Source of the DNA: JBHJGO01 sp050331715
Lineage (GTDB): Bacteria > Cyanobacteriota > Cyanobacteriia > Cyanobacteriales > Microcoleaceae
Assembly (NCBI GenBank): GCA_050331715.1
Contig: JBHJGO010000174.1
Coordinates: 1-6,131, forward strand
Direction: 5' to 3'
Length of the DNA stretch: 6,131 nt
Within the stretch, counting starts at the first letter, position 1; each line of letters starts with the position of its first letter. A program made the translations under genes and the position numbers. This document shows, piece by piece, positions 1 to 6,131 of this stretch. The notes under the pieces are model-generated. The model was not told the DNA's origin. It did not search any database and saw only the letters and a list, made by a program, of their open reading frames with translations.

Positions 1-2
1 AT

Positions 3-71
3 CTCGTCAAGTACGCCGACTTAGAAAATACCATCCGATTCGTCTCACTGTTCTAATCCGAATATAACCCA
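3..71 (+). pseudogene. Upstream part of the same phosphatase, broken by in-frame TAA
   Basis: The frame of the phosphatase continues upstream of GTG 72 to the window edge and still reads as family sequence. Codons from base 3 end in RFVSLF, followed by TAA at 54-56, then SEYNPVTLILSYRNAAHN. From memory of the family, this segment is normally RF(V/I)(S/T)LFYxEYDPxT, so the stop stands exactly where a tyrosine is expected. One base change from TAT or TAC would create it, with no frameshift. It may be a true nonsense mutation or a sequencing error close to the end of the sequence. Confidence 0.6.
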
Positions 72-491
72 GTGACTCTGATTCTCTCCTACAGAAATGC
101 AGCCCATAATCCTCCTCTATTCTGGCAGGCATCAACCCAGACCGTTCAACACCTGGATACAAAGGATGGAATGCTGGTGGGCTTGGACGTAGATACTCGC
201 TATTCCGAGGCTCAAGTTGAGCTTGCTTCAGGGGATACGGTGCTTTATTATACGGACGGTGTGACGGATGCATCAGATCAACGGGGTGATCGGTTTGATG
301 AAGAGCGACTTCAGATTGCTTTTCGATGGGCCTGTCAGAATCAAAGCGGATCTCAGGCCATTTTGGATTATATTTTTGGAGAAGTGGAAACATTTGTTGG
401 CCCCGGTAGCCACAACACTGACGATATGACCCTGGTTGTGCTGCAAGTTCGACCCACCCCCAGTTCTGAGGAGAACCAAGATAATGCTTGA
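72..491 (+). CDS. PP2C/SpoIIE-family (RsbU-like) serine phosphatase, C-terminal part
   Basis: This is the C-terminal ~140 residues of a PPM-type serine/threonine phosphatase of the RsbU/SpoIIE class, which dephosphorylates regulatory proteins such as anti-sigma-factor antagonists. Numbering from the GTG at 72, the motif NAAHNPP lies at 9-15. LYYTDGVTDA is at 58-67, where D62 is the expected metal ligand. The closing motif TDDMTLVVLQV is at 116-126, with acidic metal ligands D117/D118. The fold needs ~200 residues and such proteins usually carry N-terminal sensor or receiver domains, so the true start lies left of the window. GTG 72 is only the first start codon after an in-frame TAA (54-56) and sits inside a conserved strand, so it is not a credible native start. 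The gene ends eight bases into the next gene. The substrate cannot be inferred. Family call is firm; intactness is not. Confidence 0.85.
   Translation: MTLILSYRNAAHNPPLFWQASTQTVQHLDTKDGMLVGLDVDTRYSEAQVELASGDTVLYYTDGVTDASDQRGDRFDEERLQIAFRWACQNQSGSQAILDYIFGEVETFVGPGSHNTDDMTLVVLQVRPTPSSEENQDNA
468..473 (+). promoter_or_regulatory. Shine-Dalgarno GAGGAG for the small gene at 484
   Basis: GAGGAG lies ten bases before the ATG at 484, inside the 3' end of the phosphatase gene. It decides the start of the small protein, because an in-frame ATG at 436 lies deep inside conserved phosphatase coding sequence and has no such element. It is the clearest ribosome binding site in the window. Confidence 0.6.
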
Positions 492-753
492 GATAACCCA
501 CCCTGTGATTCATGGTTTCGATCCCCAAAGTTTTAGTTTTCAGCTTAATCATTTGCAGATTAATCACCCACTAGGGATAGCAGTGGTTGGAAAATTCCAT
601 CTGAATCATCTCTTTCTAGCCCAAGAAGTCAATACCAGCTTGGTCGATAATGTTCAGAATGCCTGGAACAATCTTCTGGAAACTGGACAGCTCTGGGCTT
701 TTTTGATTGGGATCGGCGTTGGCTGGTGGATTCGGAGTGTGTTGCCCTCCTAG
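484..753 (+). CDS. Small unrecognised protein (89 aa) with C-terminal hydrophobic segment
   Basis: I do not recognise a named family. The ATG at 484 overlaps the phosphatase stop by eight bases (ATGCTTGA) and is preceded by GAGGAG, which points to translational coupling. The protein begins MLEITHPVIHGFDP. Residues ~17-45 alternate polar and hydrophobic residues, suggesting beta strands. Residues ~50-69 look like an amphipathic helix (VDNVQNAWNNLLETGQ). Residues 70-83 form a short hydrophobic stretch with glycines at 76, 78 and 80 and Trp at 71, 81 and 82, followed by one arginine and LPS. That could be a tail anchor or a single membrane helix, though it is short. There is no signal peptide. 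Coding is supported by the ribosome binding site, the overlap and the plausible composition. Its position suggests a link to the phosphatase, which is inference. Confidence 0.72.
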   Translation: MLEITHPVIHGFDPQSFSFQLNHLQINHPLGIAVVGKFHLNHLFLAQEVNTSLVDNVQNAWNNLLETGQLWAFLIGIGVGWWIRSVLPS

Positions 754-809
754 TACACAGCTCAATTCGGTTTTGTACTTTATTAGCATGAGCAGATGCG
801 GTATCGCCT

Positions 810-2207
810 ATGACCCGTGATCAAAAAGCCTGGAGTGAGCGGTTTGAGACAGCACTCCATCCAGCAATTGCTAGCTTCAACGCCAGCATTGGGTTTGATA
901 TTGAGCTGATTGAATACGATCTGACGGGTTCTGTGGCCCATGCCCAGATGTTAGCTCGAACGGGCATTATTTCCCTTGGGGAAGCGGAGCAATTGATTTC
1001 GGGTCTAGAGCAAATTCGTCGTGAATATCGCCAGGGAAACTTTCAACCCGGTGTAGAAGCAGAAGATGTGCATTTTGCCGTTGAGCGACGACTGACAGAA
1101 ATTATCGGTGATGTCGGCAAGAAACTTCACACGGCCCGCTCTCGTAATGATCAGGTCGGAACGGATACGAGGATGTATCTGCGGGAACAGATTCGGCGGA
1201 TTCAAACCCAACTGCTGGACTGGCAAAAGGTGTTACTCGATCTAGCAGAACAGCAGATTGAAACTCTAATTCCAGGCTATACCCATCTACAACGGGCCCA
1301 ACCCCTGAGTTTAGCCCATCATCTACTGGCCTATGTTGAAATGGCCAATCGAGACTGGCAAAGGCTGGCCGATGTTTACAAACGGGTTGATATCTGTCCC
1401 CTGGGATGTGGGGCATTGGCTGGAACCACCTTTCCGATTGATCGCCAATACAGTGCGAACTTACTGGGGTTCAGTCAGATATACGCCAATAGTTTAGACG
1501 GCGTCAGTGATCGGGACTGGGCGATTGAATTCCTGGCAGCGGCCAGTTTGATTATGGTACACCTGAGCCGCTTGGCGGAGGAGATTATTCTCTGGGCCTC
1601 CCAGGAGTTTGGATTTGTCAAGCTCAAAGATAGCTGCTCCACGGGCTCCAGCATTATGCCCCAGAAAAAAAATCCCGATGTGCCGGAATTGGTGCGCGGT
1701 AAAACAGGCAGAGTTTTTGGTGATTTGCAATCATTGCTTGTGATCATGAAAGCTCTACCGCTGGCCTACAACAAAGATTTACAGGAGGACAAGGAAGCGC
1801 TATTTGATGGGGTCAAAACGGTACAGTCTTGTTTAGAAGCCATGACCATCCTGCTGCAAGAGGGAATGGAATTTCAGGTAGAGCGATTGTATCAGGCAGT
1901 ACAGGAAGATTTCTCCAATGCAACGGACGTGGCAGATTATCTAGCAGCAAAGGGTGTTCCGTTTCGAGAAGCTTATAATTTAGTGGGCAAAGTGGTGAGA
2001 ACCTGTCTGGAGCAGAATAAATTACTGCGGGATCTGACCCTGGACGAATGGCAGACTCTGCATCCTGCTTTTGCGGAAGATATTTATCACGCCATTACTC
2101 CCCAGCAGGTGGTTCTAGCCCGAAATAGTGAAGGGGGAACGGGTTTCGAGCAGGTTCGGATTGCTTTAAAGGCTGCTCAAAATCGCGTGAATCGAAGTTT
2201 GGGTTAA
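810..2207 (+). CDS. argH: Argininosuccinate lyase
   Basis: ArgH cleaves L-argininosuccinate to L-arginine and fumarate, the last step of arginine biosynthesis, as a cytoplasmic homotetramer of the fumarase/aspartase superfamily. The 465 residues match the usual ~460-470, so the gene is complete. Visible motifs are the substrate-binding region LHTARSRNDQVGTD (106-119), GYTHLQRAQP containing the conserved T158-H159, and the superfamily signature GSSIMPQKKNP (279-289), whose second serine S281 is the expected catalytic residue. The start at 810 gives the normal N-terminus (WSERFETALHPAIASFNASIGFD). No Shine-Dalgarno sequence precedes it, as is common in cyanobacteria. It follows the small gene by 56 bases and may be co-transcribed with it. 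The C-terminus ends naturally at TAA. No substitution at a key residue was seen. Confidence 0.97.
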   Translation: MTRDQKAWSERFETALHPAIASFNASIGFDIELIEYDLTGSVAHAQMLARTGIISLGEAEQLISGLEQIRREYRQGNFQPGVEAEDVHFAVERRLTEIIGDVGKKLHTARSRNDQVGTDTRMYLREQIRRIQTQLLDWQKVLLDLAEQQIETLIPGYTHLQRAQPLSLAHHLLAYVEMANRDWQRLADVYKRVDICPLGCGALAGTTFPIDRQYSANLLGFSQIYANSLDGVSDRDWAIEFLAAASLIMVHLSRLAEEIILWASQEFGFVKLKDSCSTGSSIMPQKKNPDVPELVRGKTGRVFGDLQSLLVIMKALPLAYNKDLQEDKEALFDGVKTVQSCLEAMTILLQEGMEFQVERLYQAVQEDFSNATDVADYLAAKGVPFREAYNLVGKVVRTCLEQNKLLRDLTLDEWQTLHPAFAEDIYHAITPQQVVLARNSEGGTGFEQVRIALKAAQNRVNRSLG

Positions 2208-2261
2208 TCTCTCAACTTCTGGTATTATCTTGCGGTTACTCAACATGGCATCGACTAGGCA

Positions 2262-4430
2262 ATGTTAGGGGCTGAAGACCTATTTAACGAGACATTTTAT
2301 CTGGCCAATAATCCCGATGTGCGCGTGGCCGTGGAGTCGGGGGCGATTTCCAGTGGCTTTGCCCACTTTCTTGAATCTGGCCAGTTCCAGGTACGACAGC
2401 CCAGTGCCCTATACAACGAAGCTGAGTATCTAGCCGAAAATCCAGATGTGGTGCAATTCATTGCCCAGGGTTTCGTAGTCAGCGGGTTTCAGCACTTTGT
2501 TGAAGTTGGTCAGTTTGAATTGCGAGATCCGAGCCTTTTATTTGATACAGGATTTTACCTGACTGAAAATCCTGGTGTTGCCGATGCCGTTCGTCGAGGA
2601 GAACTGACCCCAATCGATCACTTTGTCAATTTTGGTCAATTTGAAGATCGAGCCCCCAGCGCATTATTTAATGAAGCCTTCTATCTGACTCAGAATCCCA
2701 CTGCGAGGGAGGCCGTGGAACAGGATGACGAGTTAACCGGAATTCGGCATTACCTTGATGTGGGGGCCGCACAGAATTTGGAATACTCGCCCTTCATTGA
2801 ACTGAGGGGGTCAACCCTGCCCAATCGAATTGCAGTGGGAGATGTCACCCAAACTTCAGCCGTCTTACTCACGCGCAGTACAAGCTTGGGAGAGGTAATA
2901 TTCGAATTTGGTCTAGATCCCCAGTTCAATACCATTCTTGGCCTGGAGACTGCCATCGCCGATCCGATTACGCCAGCTAAAGTCCAGATCGAGGGGTTAA
3001 TACCGGGCACGCAATATTTCTATCGGGTCACAGATTCAGCCGAAACCGTTGAAGTTGGCAGCTTCCGCACCCCGGAAAGTCTAGGAACCCAGTCGGGTCT
3101 GCGGTTTGGGGCAGGCGGCAGTTCTCAGGGGGAGCTGGCTCCCTATCCCGCCATTACCAATGCTCCGAATCGGAATTTGGACTTCTTCGTTCAGCTTGGC
3201 GATCTAATTCAAGCCGATACAGTTTCGCCGGATTTACCCGATGTTGAACAGGCCGTAAGTTTGACCGAGTTTCAAACCAAGCATAATGAGGTGAATTCTG
3301 AACGGGTTTTCCTGAATAATTGGGCCACTCTGTCCGCCTCGACCCCGATCTATGCCACCTGGGATGATGGTGAAGTGGCCACGGGAACGGCGGGTGGATT
3401 TCAAGTGCCAGAACTGGAGAATCAATTTGCCAATCAAACGCCCGTCTTCCTGAATGGACTGGATGCCTTCCAGAGCTATCGACCCCTACGCGATGAATTC
3501 TACGGGGAAACGGTCGATCCTCGCACGGCCAATCGTCAGCAACTCTATCGCAGCACCGTACACGGCAGTGATGCAGCCAGTTTTGTCCTGGATGTTCGGT
3601 CTTTTCGAGATCCGGCACTGGCCATTCCAGAAGATCTCTCTAACTCAGTGGAAGTAACTGAATTCCTACAAGCCACTTTCACCCCTGACCGAACGTTGCT
3701 GGGAGACGCGCAGCTCGAAACCTTGAAGGCGGAACTATTAGGAGCGGAGGGAGCAGGCATCACCTGGAAATTTATCTTCTCCCCGGTTCCGATTCAAAAT
3801 CTAGGATTATTTGATGCGGCAGACCGCTGGGAAGGTTACAGCGCTGAACGTACAGAATTACTACAATTCATAGACCAAAATCAAATTGATAACGTGGTAT
3901 TCGTTTCCGGCAGTTTGCAAGGCAGTATCGTCAACAACCTCACCTATCAGACTGGATTTGACCAGCCTCAAATTCCAACCAGTGCCATTGAAGTTACGAT
4001 TCCCGCCGTTGCAAGCCAGATTGAACTCAGCGGTGAATTTGTTGCGGCTCCCTTTGGCGTGGAATTCTTTAACTTAACCCCAGACGAGTTGGTCTCAGAA
4101 GACATTAAAGATGCCTACGATGACTTGGAAACTCAACGACAGCGCGATCGCTTCACCGCAGAAGTTTTGGATCAGCAGTTAACGGCCCAGGGCTACGATC
4201 CCATCGGTCTAGAGGACTCAACGGTAACAGCAGACCTCGCTGAAGGAAGCTACATTGCGGCTCATAACTTTGGCTGGCTAGAGTTCGTCATTGATGAAAC
4301 CACACAGCAACTTCAGGTCACAACCTACGGCATTGAACCCTACACACAAACGGACGTTGAAACCATTCCAGCAAATGTGATTGGACGAATTCCAGAAATG
4401 ATTAATCAGTTTGTTGTGAGTCCACAATAA
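2262..4430 (+). CDS. NPDV-repeat protein with PhoD-like phosphatase domain, probable pseudoenzyme
   Basis: The 722 residues comprise four NPDV-type repeats (7-173), an Ig-like PhoD N-terminal domain (~176-273) and a PhoD-like metallophosphatase fold (~279-700). Family landmarks remain: GELAPYP (290-296), LGD (312-314), WDD (367-369), LDVRSFRDP (443-451), the WEGYSAER block (523-530), VNNLTYQ and HNFGW (668-672). Expected metal ligands are largely replaced: GGSSQ at 285-289 where an Asp or Cys is normal, GDLIQ (313-317) for GDxIY, WDDGE (367-371) for WDDHE, and SGSLQ (549-553) for a G/A-D-x-H motif. Phosphatase activity is therefore doubtful. The protein has no cysteine and only five lysines, fitting an exported protein. 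Yet there is no signal peptide, and an in-frame TAG at 2256 excludes an upstream start. Export by a type I system is possible but unproven. Start ATG 2262 has no clear Shine-Dalgarno sequence. Confidence 0.85.
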   Translation: MLGAEDLFNETFYLANNPDVRVAVESGAISSGFAHFLESGQFQVRQPSALYNEAEYLAENPDVVQFIAQGFVVSGFQHFVEVGQFELRDPSLLFDTGFYLTENPGVADAVRRGELTPIDHFVNFGQFEDRAPSALFNEAFYLTQNPTAREAVEQDDELTGIRHYLDVGAAQNLEYSPFIELRGSTLPNRIAVGDVTQTSAVLLTRSTSLGEVIFEFGLDPQFNTILGLETAIADPITPAKVQIEGLIPGTQYFYRVTDSAETVEVGSFRTPESLGTQSGLRFGAGGSSQGELAPYPAITNAPNRNLDFFVQLGDLIQADTVSPDLPDVEQAVSLTEFQTKHNEVNSERVFLNNWATLSASTPIYATWDDGEVATGTAGGFQVPELENQFANQTPVFLNGLDAFQSYRPLRDEFYGETVDPRTANRQQLYRSTVHGSDAASFVLDVRSFRDPALAIPEDLSNSVEVTEFLQATFTPDRTLLGDAQLETLKAELLGAEGAGITWKFIFSPVPIQNLGLFDAADRWEGYSAERTELLQFIDQNQIDNVVFVSGSLQGSIVNNLTYQTGFDQPQIPTSAIEVTIPAVASQIELSGEFVAAPFGVEFFNLTPDELVSEDIKDAYDDLETQRQRDRFTAEVLDQQLTAQGYDPIGLEDSTVTADLAEGSYIAAHNFGWLEFVIDETTQQLQVTTYGIEPYTQTDVETIPANVIGRIPEMINQFVVSPQ
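2280..2780 (+). repeat. Four tandem protein-level NPDV repeats (42-43 residues each)
   Basis: Four repeats begin at residues 7, 50, 93 and 135 of the encoded protein (bases 2280, 2409, 2538 and 2664), spaced 43, 43 and 42 residues. The consensus is LFNEaFYLxxNPDVxxAV, then GxxxxGfxHFvexGQFExRxPS. Copy 3 has NPGV and copy 4 has NPTA. Copy 4 loses the GQFExR ending and runs straight into the Ig-like domain. The copies are diverged at DNA level, so they are old, not a recent expansion. Similar repeats occur in cyanobacterial and alphaproteobacterial extracellular proteins. Their role is not known to me. Confidence 0.85.
4144..4151. repeat. HIP1 octamer GCGATCGC
   Basis: Exact copy of the palindromic HIP1 octamer, abundant in many cyanobacterial genomes, inside the PhoD-like gene. 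It serves here as a taxonomic marker. Confidence 0.8.
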
Positions 4431-4456
4431 TCGATAGTATTAAATTTTTGTTACAA

Positions 4457-4470
4457 TCAGTTTGAACTGA
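4457..4470. repeat. Short inverted repeat upstream of the ABC-F gene
   Basis: TCAGTT-TG-AACTGA is a perfect 6-base inverted repeat around a two-base centre, in the 92-base gap before the ABC-F gene, 52 bases from its ATG. It could be an operator half-site pair. It is too short for a terminator hairpin and has no T-run after it. It may be chance. Confidence 0.25.
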
Positions 4471-4522
4471 AACTACGGCGTTTCGACAATCCTGCAAATC
4501 TTTCTTTTCTGGCCTATCCTCT

Positions 4523-6031
4523 ATGCTGCGACTTGAAAATATCAGCAAAATTTACCCGACGGGTGTTGTTCTAAAAGACGTCACCTGGGAAGTTAAGCCA
4601 AATGATCGGATTGGTTTGGTTGGGGTCAATGGTGCAGGAAAATCGACCCAGCTCAAGATCGCAGCGGGCGAAGTAGAGCCGACCTCTGGTCAGGTTGTTC
4701 GTCCGAATAGCCTCAAAATTGCCTATCTAACCCAGGAATTTGAAGTCAACCCGCAACGAACCGTCCGAGAAGAATTTTGGACAGTTTTCATCAAAGCCAA
4801 TCAGGTGCATGAAGAATTGACCCAGGTTCATCAATCAATGGAGTCCGCCGCAGGCGATGAACTGGAAGAACTAATTCACAAAATGGATCGGCTGCAACGC
4901 CAGTTTGAATCCCTGGATGGTTATGGGCTAGAAGCTCAAATCGAAAAGATCTTGCCAGAAATGGGGTTTTCTTCAGAAGATGGCGATCGCCTGGTCAGCG
5001 CTTTTAGTGGGGGCTGGCAGATGCGAATGAGTTTGGGCAAGATTCTACTCCAGACCCCTGACTTGCTTCTCCTGGACGAGCCGACCAACCATTTAGATTT
5101 GGAAACAATTGAGTGGTTGGAAAATTACCTCAGGGGACTTACTACGCCAATGGTGGTCGTCTCCCACGACCGAGAATTTCTCGACCGACTTTGTACCCAA
5201 ATCGTGGAGACGGAGCGGGGGGTTTCAGCGAATTATCTAGGTAACTATTCTGCCTATCTGGAGCAAAAGGCTGAAAATCAAGCAGCCCAACTCAGCACCT
5301 ACGAACGTCAGCAAAAGGAAATCGAAAAGCAGGAAGCCTTTGTCGAACGTTTCCGAGCCAGTGCCACCCGCAGTACCCAGGCAAAGAGCCGCGAAAAGCA
5401 ACTGGATAAGATAGAGCGGATTGAAGCTCCCATCAGCGACTTGAAAAAATTGCAGTTTCAATTTCCGCCAGCTCCTCGCAGCGGCCAGGAAGTGGTGCAG
5501 ATCAAAGATCTGACTCACACCTACGGCGAGAAGATCCTATTTCTAGGGGCGAATCTTCTAATTGAACGGGGCGATCGCATTGCCTTTCTTGGCCCCAATG
5601 GCTGTGGCAAGTCAACCTTACTGCGATTGATTTTGGGAGCTGAGGAACCCGTTGAAGGAGGGGTCTCGCTGGGGAAGCACAACGTTATTCCGGGATACTT
5701 TGAACAGAATCAGGCAGAAGCACTGGATTTAGAAAAAACAGTGATGGAAACCATCCATGATGAGGTTCCGGACTGGACAAATGAAGAGGTCAGAAGCCTA
5801 TTGGGTCGATTCCTGTTCAGTGGTGAGACAGTGTTTAAAAAGGTTAAGGCACTGAGTGGAGGGGAAAAAGCTCGGCTAGCTCTGGCAAAGCTACTGCTTC
5901 AACCCGTTAATTTCCTAATCCTAGATGAGCCGACCAACCACCTGGATATTCCAGCGAAGGAAATGCTGGAAGCGGCCTTGAGAAATTATGATGGCACAGT
6001 CGTCGTCGTCTCAAACGACAGATATTTTTAA
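4523..6031 (+). CDS. ABC-F family ATPase, C-terminally cut by a double stop
   Basis: ABC-F proteins are soluble twin-ATPase factors without membrane domains; characterised members act on the ribosome. Domain 1 has Walker A GVNGAGKST (34-42), signature FSGGW (161-165), Walker B LLLLDEPTNHLD with catalytic E186, and H-switch H215. A charged helical linker (~243-315, rich in Q, E, K and R) corresponds to the ABC-F inter-domain arm. Domain 2 has Walker A GPNGCGKST (357-365), signature LSGGE (444-448) and Walker B with E469. The second H-switch reads SNDRYF, with Asn498 in place of the conserved His, and two TAA codons follow at once. The product is 502 residues; I expect ~560 or more, so the end of domain 2 and the tail are missing. 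The start fits the family (MLRLENISKIYPTG) and has no Shine-Dalgarno sequence. The subfamily is not assigned. Confidence 0.9.
   Translation: MLRLENISKIYPTGVVLKDVTWEVKPNDRIGLVGVNGAGKSTQLKIAAGEVEPTSGQVVRPNSLKIAYLTQEFEVNPQRTVREEFWTVFIKANQVHEELTQVHQSMESAAGDELEELIHKMDRLQRQFESLDGYGLEAQIEKILPEMGFSSEDGDRLVSAFSGGWQMRMSLGKILLQTPDLLLLDEPTNHLDLETIEWLENYLRGLTTPMVVVSHDREFLDRLCTQIVETERGVSANYLGNYSAYLEQKAENQAAQLSTYERQQKEIEKQEAFVERFRASATRSTQAKSREKQLDKIERIEAPISDLKKLQFQFPPAPRSGQEVVQIKDLTHTYGEKILFLGANLLIERGDRIAFLGPNGCGKSTLLRLILGAEEPVEGGVSLGKHNVIPGYFEQNQAEALDLEKTVMETIHDEVPDWTNEEVRSLLGRFLFSGETVFKKVKALSGGEKARLALAKLLLQPVNFLILDEPTNHLDIPAKEMLEAALRNYDGTVVVVSNDRYF
4983..4990. repeat. HIP1 octamer GCGATCGC
   Basis: Exact HIP1 octamer inside the ABC-F gene, in its extended ten-base form GGCGATCGCC (4982-4991). 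Confidence 0.8.
5571..5578. repeat. HIP1 octamer GCGATCGC
   Basis: Third exact HIP1 octamer, in the ABC-F gene just before the second Walker A. Three copies in 6.1 kb is well above the roughly 0.1 expected by chance for a fixed octamer. Confidence 0.8.
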
Positions 6032-6127
6032 TAAAAGGTTGCCAAAAAAATTGTCGAGATTCGAGATGGAGAATATCACACATACTTAGGAGATAAACTC
6101 TACTATTTAGATAAGATTGAAGAATAA
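6032..6127 (+). pseudogene. Orphaned 3' part of the ABC-F gene beyond the double stop
   Basis: After TAATAA (6029-6034) the same frame continues with the sequence expected for the end of the second ATPase domain: KVAKKIVEIRDGEY, then YLGD and YYLDKIEE, until a further TAA at 6125-6127. From memory, the family reads SHDRYFISxVAxKIVEIxDGEFxxYLGDYxYYLxKxEE here, so there is no frameshift, only substitutions. GC content falls to 31 of 111 bases (28%) across 6021-6131, against about 47-48% in the preceding 120 bases. This is either real decay, a chimeric join, or poor sequence at the edge. Confidence 0.6.
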
Positions 6128-6131
6128 AAAG

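Noticed and set aside
436..483. Earlier ATG at 436 as start of the small gene
   Set aside because: It would overlap the conserved end of the phosphatase by over 50 bases and lacks a ribosome binding site, whereas ATG 484 has GAGGAG at a good distance.
7..567. Long open frame of 186 codons on the minus strand
   Set aside because: It is antisense to conserved phosphatase coding sequence and the small gene, and its translation has no recognisable motif; it reads as a shadow frame. The same applies to the other minus-strand frames at 1102-1416, 3154-3618 and 5237-5518.
2202..2234. Possible Pho box before the PhoD-like gene (GTTAATCT near the argH stop)
   Set aside because: Only one of the three expected spaced octamers resembles the consensus, and that one overlaps the end of argH.
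2208..2261. Terminator between argH and the PhoD-like gene
   Set aside because: No GC-rich hairpin followed by a T-run was found here, nor in 754-809 or 4431-4522.
4437..4454. NtcA-like site (GTA...TAC) before the ABC-F gene
   Set aside because: The half-sites are separated by 12 bases, not the 8 required by the GTA-N8-TAC consensus.
4452..4457. TACAAT as a -10 element for the ABC-F gene
   Set aside because: No -35-like hexamer lies at a suitable distance upstream; the match alone is not sufficient in AT-rich sequence.
54..6127. Reassignment of TAA as a sense codon, suggested by in-frame TAA in two conserved genes
   Set aside because: argH and the PhoD-like gene both end at TAA at plausible family lengths, and no TAA interrupts the ~5.9 kb of interior coding sequence.

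Overview
The window looks like cyanobacterial chromosome. The reasons are the protein families (a cyanobacterial-style argininosuccinate lyase, an RsbU/SpoIIE-type phosphatase, an ABC-F ATPase and NPDV-repeat proteins), three copies of the HIP1 octamer GCGATCGC, and start codons mostly without Shine-Dalgarno sequences. Species cannot be named from the sequence. All genes lie on the + strand, tightly packed, with no gene-free stretch over 100 bases.

Layout. (1) Bases 3-491 hold the C-terminal part of a PP2C/SpoIIE-family serine phosphatase. It enters from the left edge and is interrupted by an in-frame TAA at 54-56. (2) Bases 484-753 encode an 89-residue unrecognised protein with a C-terminal hydrophobic segment. 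Its ATG overlaps the phosphatase stop and has a good Shine-Dalgarno sequence. (3) Bases 810-2207 are argH, complete, the last step of arginine synthesis. (4) Bases 2262-4430 encode a 722-residue protein: four NPDV-type repeats of 42-43 residues, then a PhoD-like phosphatase fold in which most recognisable metal-binding positions are replaced. (5) Bases 4523-6031 encode an ABC-F ATPase. It stops at a double TAA just after a mutated second H-switch, yet homology continues in the same frame almost to the right edge.

The phosphatase and the small gene look translationally coupled, and argH follows after 56 bases, so the three may share a transcript. The PhoD-like and ABC-F genes have no evident functional link to argH or to each other. 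The most interesting item is the PhoD-like protein, which reads as an intact gene for a probable pseudoenzyme. The disruptions at the two edges fall only in the outer ~120 bases. This makes low-quality contig ends a serious alternative to real gene decay.
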